Origin: Melastoma dodecandrum
Lineage: Eukaryota > Streptophyta > Magnoliopsida > Myrtales > Melastomataceae
Assembly: GCA_029817715.1 (NCBI GenBank)
Contig: JARUPY010000089.1
Location: 3,113,501-3,177,500, forward strand
Reading direction: 5' to 3'
Length of the DNA stretch: 64,000 bases
Below, piece by piece: positions 61,672 to 64,000 of the stretch. The stretch's first letter is position 1, and every line of letters starts with the position of its first letter. The position numbers and the translations under genes are program-made. A model generated the notes under the pieces. That model ran no database searches. It was not told the DNA's origin and saw nothing but the letters and a program-made list of their open reading frames with translations.

Positions 61672-61873
61672 CGGCATCAGGTGGTATCAGAGCTTCACGG
61701 TTCAATCTTCTTCGTTGGAAAAGTCAATCTCGACGGAAACGAGCAGCGATAATGAAAATGGACGAAATTTCAGAATTGTTGCAGGTATTGAGGAATTGTT
61801 ACAGGTATTGTTGCAGCATATTCGGGTATGACTTTGGGTGCGACTATTCTTGGTGCAACTCATGTTGGAGTGA
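61672..61873 (+). mobile_element. LTR-retrotransposon leader with initiator tRNA-Met primer site
   Basis: TGGTATCAGAGC (near 61680-61691) is the core of the primer site complementary to initiator tRNA-Met, used by most plant copia and many gypsy elements. Sequence before it ends TTTTCCGGCA, as an LTR end would. The following ~180 bases read into the solo LTR at 61874. The frame (GATILGATHVGV, then [19 protein letters not shown] after the LTR at 63348) seems to continue on the other side, so this is an older fragment split by that LTR. Confidence 0.6.
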
Positions 61874-63342
61874 TGATCACGCTTGTCGAAGGCGGCAAAA
61901 TTAAATACTCTAGCAAACCTAACTAACTTGTAGATAGGGTAAGTAGAGGTCGATCCACAGAGAATCAACAGAGAAAGAATTTCCTAACAGTCGCACGTTT
62001 AACGATATCGATGTCAAGTCAAACAAGATGAATGGGAGTAAAACAGAGAAATAAAATGCAAATAAACGGTAATTCAATCAAATATTAAAAGCCTAGGACT
62101 ATCAATTTCCCCTAACGAATTATCTAACTCGTTCATTCCTTTCTTCAGTTATCAAATTCTCAAGTTACTAACCTAGGGTTCGATTATCTCCTTACGCCTC
62201 TTCCGAAAGCTCTTAGGACGTATTTTCTGTATCGAGCTAATCACTCTATTCCTAGGCAATTAACTAGTGGGAACCCATTATGCAACAACCCTAAATGTCT
62301 ACCTAAGACGATTCGGTATATTCCTATCCCTTTCGCGAATTAGCTCAGCTTTCCAACGAGACGCTAACGTAGGCTATTCAATCTACGACTTAACCTAAAC
62401 AACTTTTCCAAGCCCGAATAGGTCTCCTTATCAAATTAATTGGTGGCCAGTCAATTAACCGCATTAAGATCAAGATATGAATAAGTAACAACACGAATTC
62501 GAATAACACGGAGAAAAGGAATTCACTCGTTAAATAAAAGCGTTAAGTTCCATTAAAGTCCTAGAAAAAGGAATTAGTTCATAGCGTAAAATAAATTCAT
62601 CCCAAGTTCAAGAGAAAACGATAACGACATAGAAACCAAAGAGAAAGAAAGAAAAGAGAAACGCCCTCCCGATCTTCCGATCCAAGAAGTAGTAGCCTCG
62701 TCCCGATCTCCGCTTCAGCCCTAGCTGTCACCTCTTTCCCCGTTCCCGAGTCGAATGTCTCCTCCTCTTTTCTCCCCTATGAATAAATCCCCTAAAGTTC
62801 ATCTAAAACATAATATCTCGTTTCCATCTAGAAAGATTTCCTAAGATTCTCCAAATCTAAATAATATATCTAGGAAGAATAAAATAAAATAACCTAAAAC
62901 TACCAAAATAAATGACTAATTGATCCTCTATGTCTTCATAATGTAGTCTCCAGAAGATTTGAAGACTCGTTGAGCGATTTGGAAATAGGTTCGTCGGTGG
63001 TCGCTTGAATCCACAGAACCTTCAAGGACGCGTCCGTGAGAACTGAAGGACGCGTCCTTCTGCTCTCTGGACAATTCCTGCTCATATTCACTTCACCTCG
63101 TTCCAGCTTCAAAATCTCCTTCATTTTCTTACATTAAAACATGACAAACCAAGAGGCATCAACCAAATAAAATATTCAAATCAAAATAGATTAAAAAACT
63201 ACGAAAATAACAAAAATCAACTAAAACTAAAACTAAACTAAAAGGTACTCAAATCCTAATAAATTCCTATCAATACTCGTACGACTAACCACGTAAAGCA
63301 TTATTAGAGATACGAAATAACCCTACTTTCATAGAGCTATCA
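61874..63342 (-). repeat. Solo LTR of the Athila-like family, diverged
   Basis: 1469 bp in reverse orientation. The right end (CTACTTTCATAGAGCTATCA) and internal blocks such as GATTATCTCCTTACGCC, ATTCCTAGG and CGGTATATTCCTATCCC match the other gypsy LTRs in the window. Perfect 5-base duplications AGTGA flank it (61869-61873 and 63343-63347). No internal sequence remains, so it is a solo LTR. Confidence 0.87.
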
Positions 63343-63546
63343 AGTGACCTGGGATATTTCACCGAAGCAGCCTGGTTTGGCTAAGCCTACGTTGAAGGAA
63401 CAACGTTCCGAGGGGGAAGAGGCCTCAGTCACCATACGCGATTTCAATTGCCTGTGTCACTTCATTTCCACTCATGTCATGTGCCTTTCCACTTTCACCC
63501 ATATTCTTTTCATCGTGTTTTCTGTCCCGAGGAACCCTTATCAGCC

Positions 63547-63960
63547 ATGGGTAAGGAGAAGGTTTACATGAACATTGTTGTAATTGGTCATGTCGAATTT
63601 GGAAATTCGACGAATGTAAGCCACTTGGTCTACAAGGTTGGAGGAATTGACAAGCGTGTGATTGAGAGGTTGGAGAAGGAATGTGCTGAAATGAACAAGA
63701 GGTCATTTGAGTATGCCTGGGTGTCGGTAAAGTCATTTTGGGCTTCAACGATGACGAGATTGTGGTACGGTCGAAGGAGCGCTCGATCGAAGTTCAAGGC
63801 CATTGAAGTAGAGAACGTCACAGTACAGACAAGGTGCGTCGAAGTATGGACAAGACGAACTTCGATTGAGATGCAGTCGAAGAAGGTGAAGCTCGAAGAA
63901 AGGGACCTAGTTGAGGTTCCACACTTAACCATTTTCAGTGAGAACTTCGTCAGGGCTTGA
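63547..63960 (+). pseudogene. EEF1A: Chimeric fragment starting as eEF1A
   Basis: From ATG 63547 about 58 residues match the start of elongation factor 1-alpha ([46 protein letters not shown]). The GTP-binding loop that should read GHVDSGKST is GHVEFGNST, losing the essential lysine. After about 63720 the sequence no longer resembles eEF1A and runs on as a basic 79-residue tail of unknown origin to the stop at 63960. A functional factor is about 447 residues, so this is a truncated, fused pseudogene. Confidence 0.8.
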
Positions 63961-64000
63961 TCGAAATAGGTAGTGTACAGATAGAGTCAATAAAACATAT

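Noticed and set aside
63720..63960. Treating the tail of the eEF1A fragment as the rest of the factor
   Set aside because: None of the later eEF1A motifs (such as DAPGHRDF or NKMD) could be found in any frame there.

Overview
The window is nuclear DNA of a seed plant, most likely a dicot or basal eudicot. It has intron-rich plant genes with GT-AG introns, plant-specific protein families (PPR, MAKR, ankyrin-PGG, LIN-type U-box ligase) and Ty3/gypsy and Ty1/copia LTR retrotransposons with plant-type primer sites (tRNA-Asp and initiator tRNA-Met). About half of the 64 kb is retrotransposon or other repeat. No bacterial or organellar genes were seen.

Layout. 1-6201 is the end of an Athila-like gypsy element on the minus strand (integrase, RNase H, RT, protease, gag, PBS, LTR). 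It abuts, and apparently disrupts, an ankyrin-PGG gene of which only the C-terminal part remains (6202-6987). 9594-10772 is an intact MAKR/BKI1-like gene. 11376-13325 holds the exons of a coiled-coil protein. 14032-14736 is a three-exon YkgJ-like zinc/iron-chelating protein. 14874-15005 is an orphan first exon of an autoinhibited Ca2+-ATPase. 15229-21219 holds two degraded copia elements. 21694-23013 is ALS3 (aluminium-sensitive 3, ABC permease). 23680-24730 is an AT-rich tandem array and 25430-26990 another copia remnant. 27529-29957 is a Mutator-like (MULE) remnant with 16 short palindromes near its ends. 30325-32262 is an intronless PPR gene. 34916-38715 is a complete 11-exon methionine aminopeptidase 2. 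39096-51950 is a second Athila-like element, with a nested solo LTR and a 1.2-kb-arm inverted repeat. 53667-60108 is a complete 16-exon LIN/CERBERUS U-box/WD40 ligase. 60109-64000 holds repeat debris, a solo LTR with a perfect target-site duplication and a chimeric eEF1A fragment.

The genes do not form a pathway. From memory, Arabidopsis carries ALS3, a close homologue of this PPR gene and a MAKR within a short stretch of chromosome 2 (At2g37310-At2g37380), so 9.6-32.3 kb looks like conserved microsynteny stretched by retrotransposons. LIN belongs to the set of genes generally kept in plants that host intracellular symbionts, which suggests (inference only) a mycorrhizal host.

Exon limits were set by hand from splice dinucleotides, reading phase and family conservation. 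They are precise but unverified by transcripts. No clearly new gene system was found. The most unusual structures are the inverted-plus-direct repeat in the second gypsy element, the palindrome arrays of the MULE, and the ankyrin gene cut by a retroelement.
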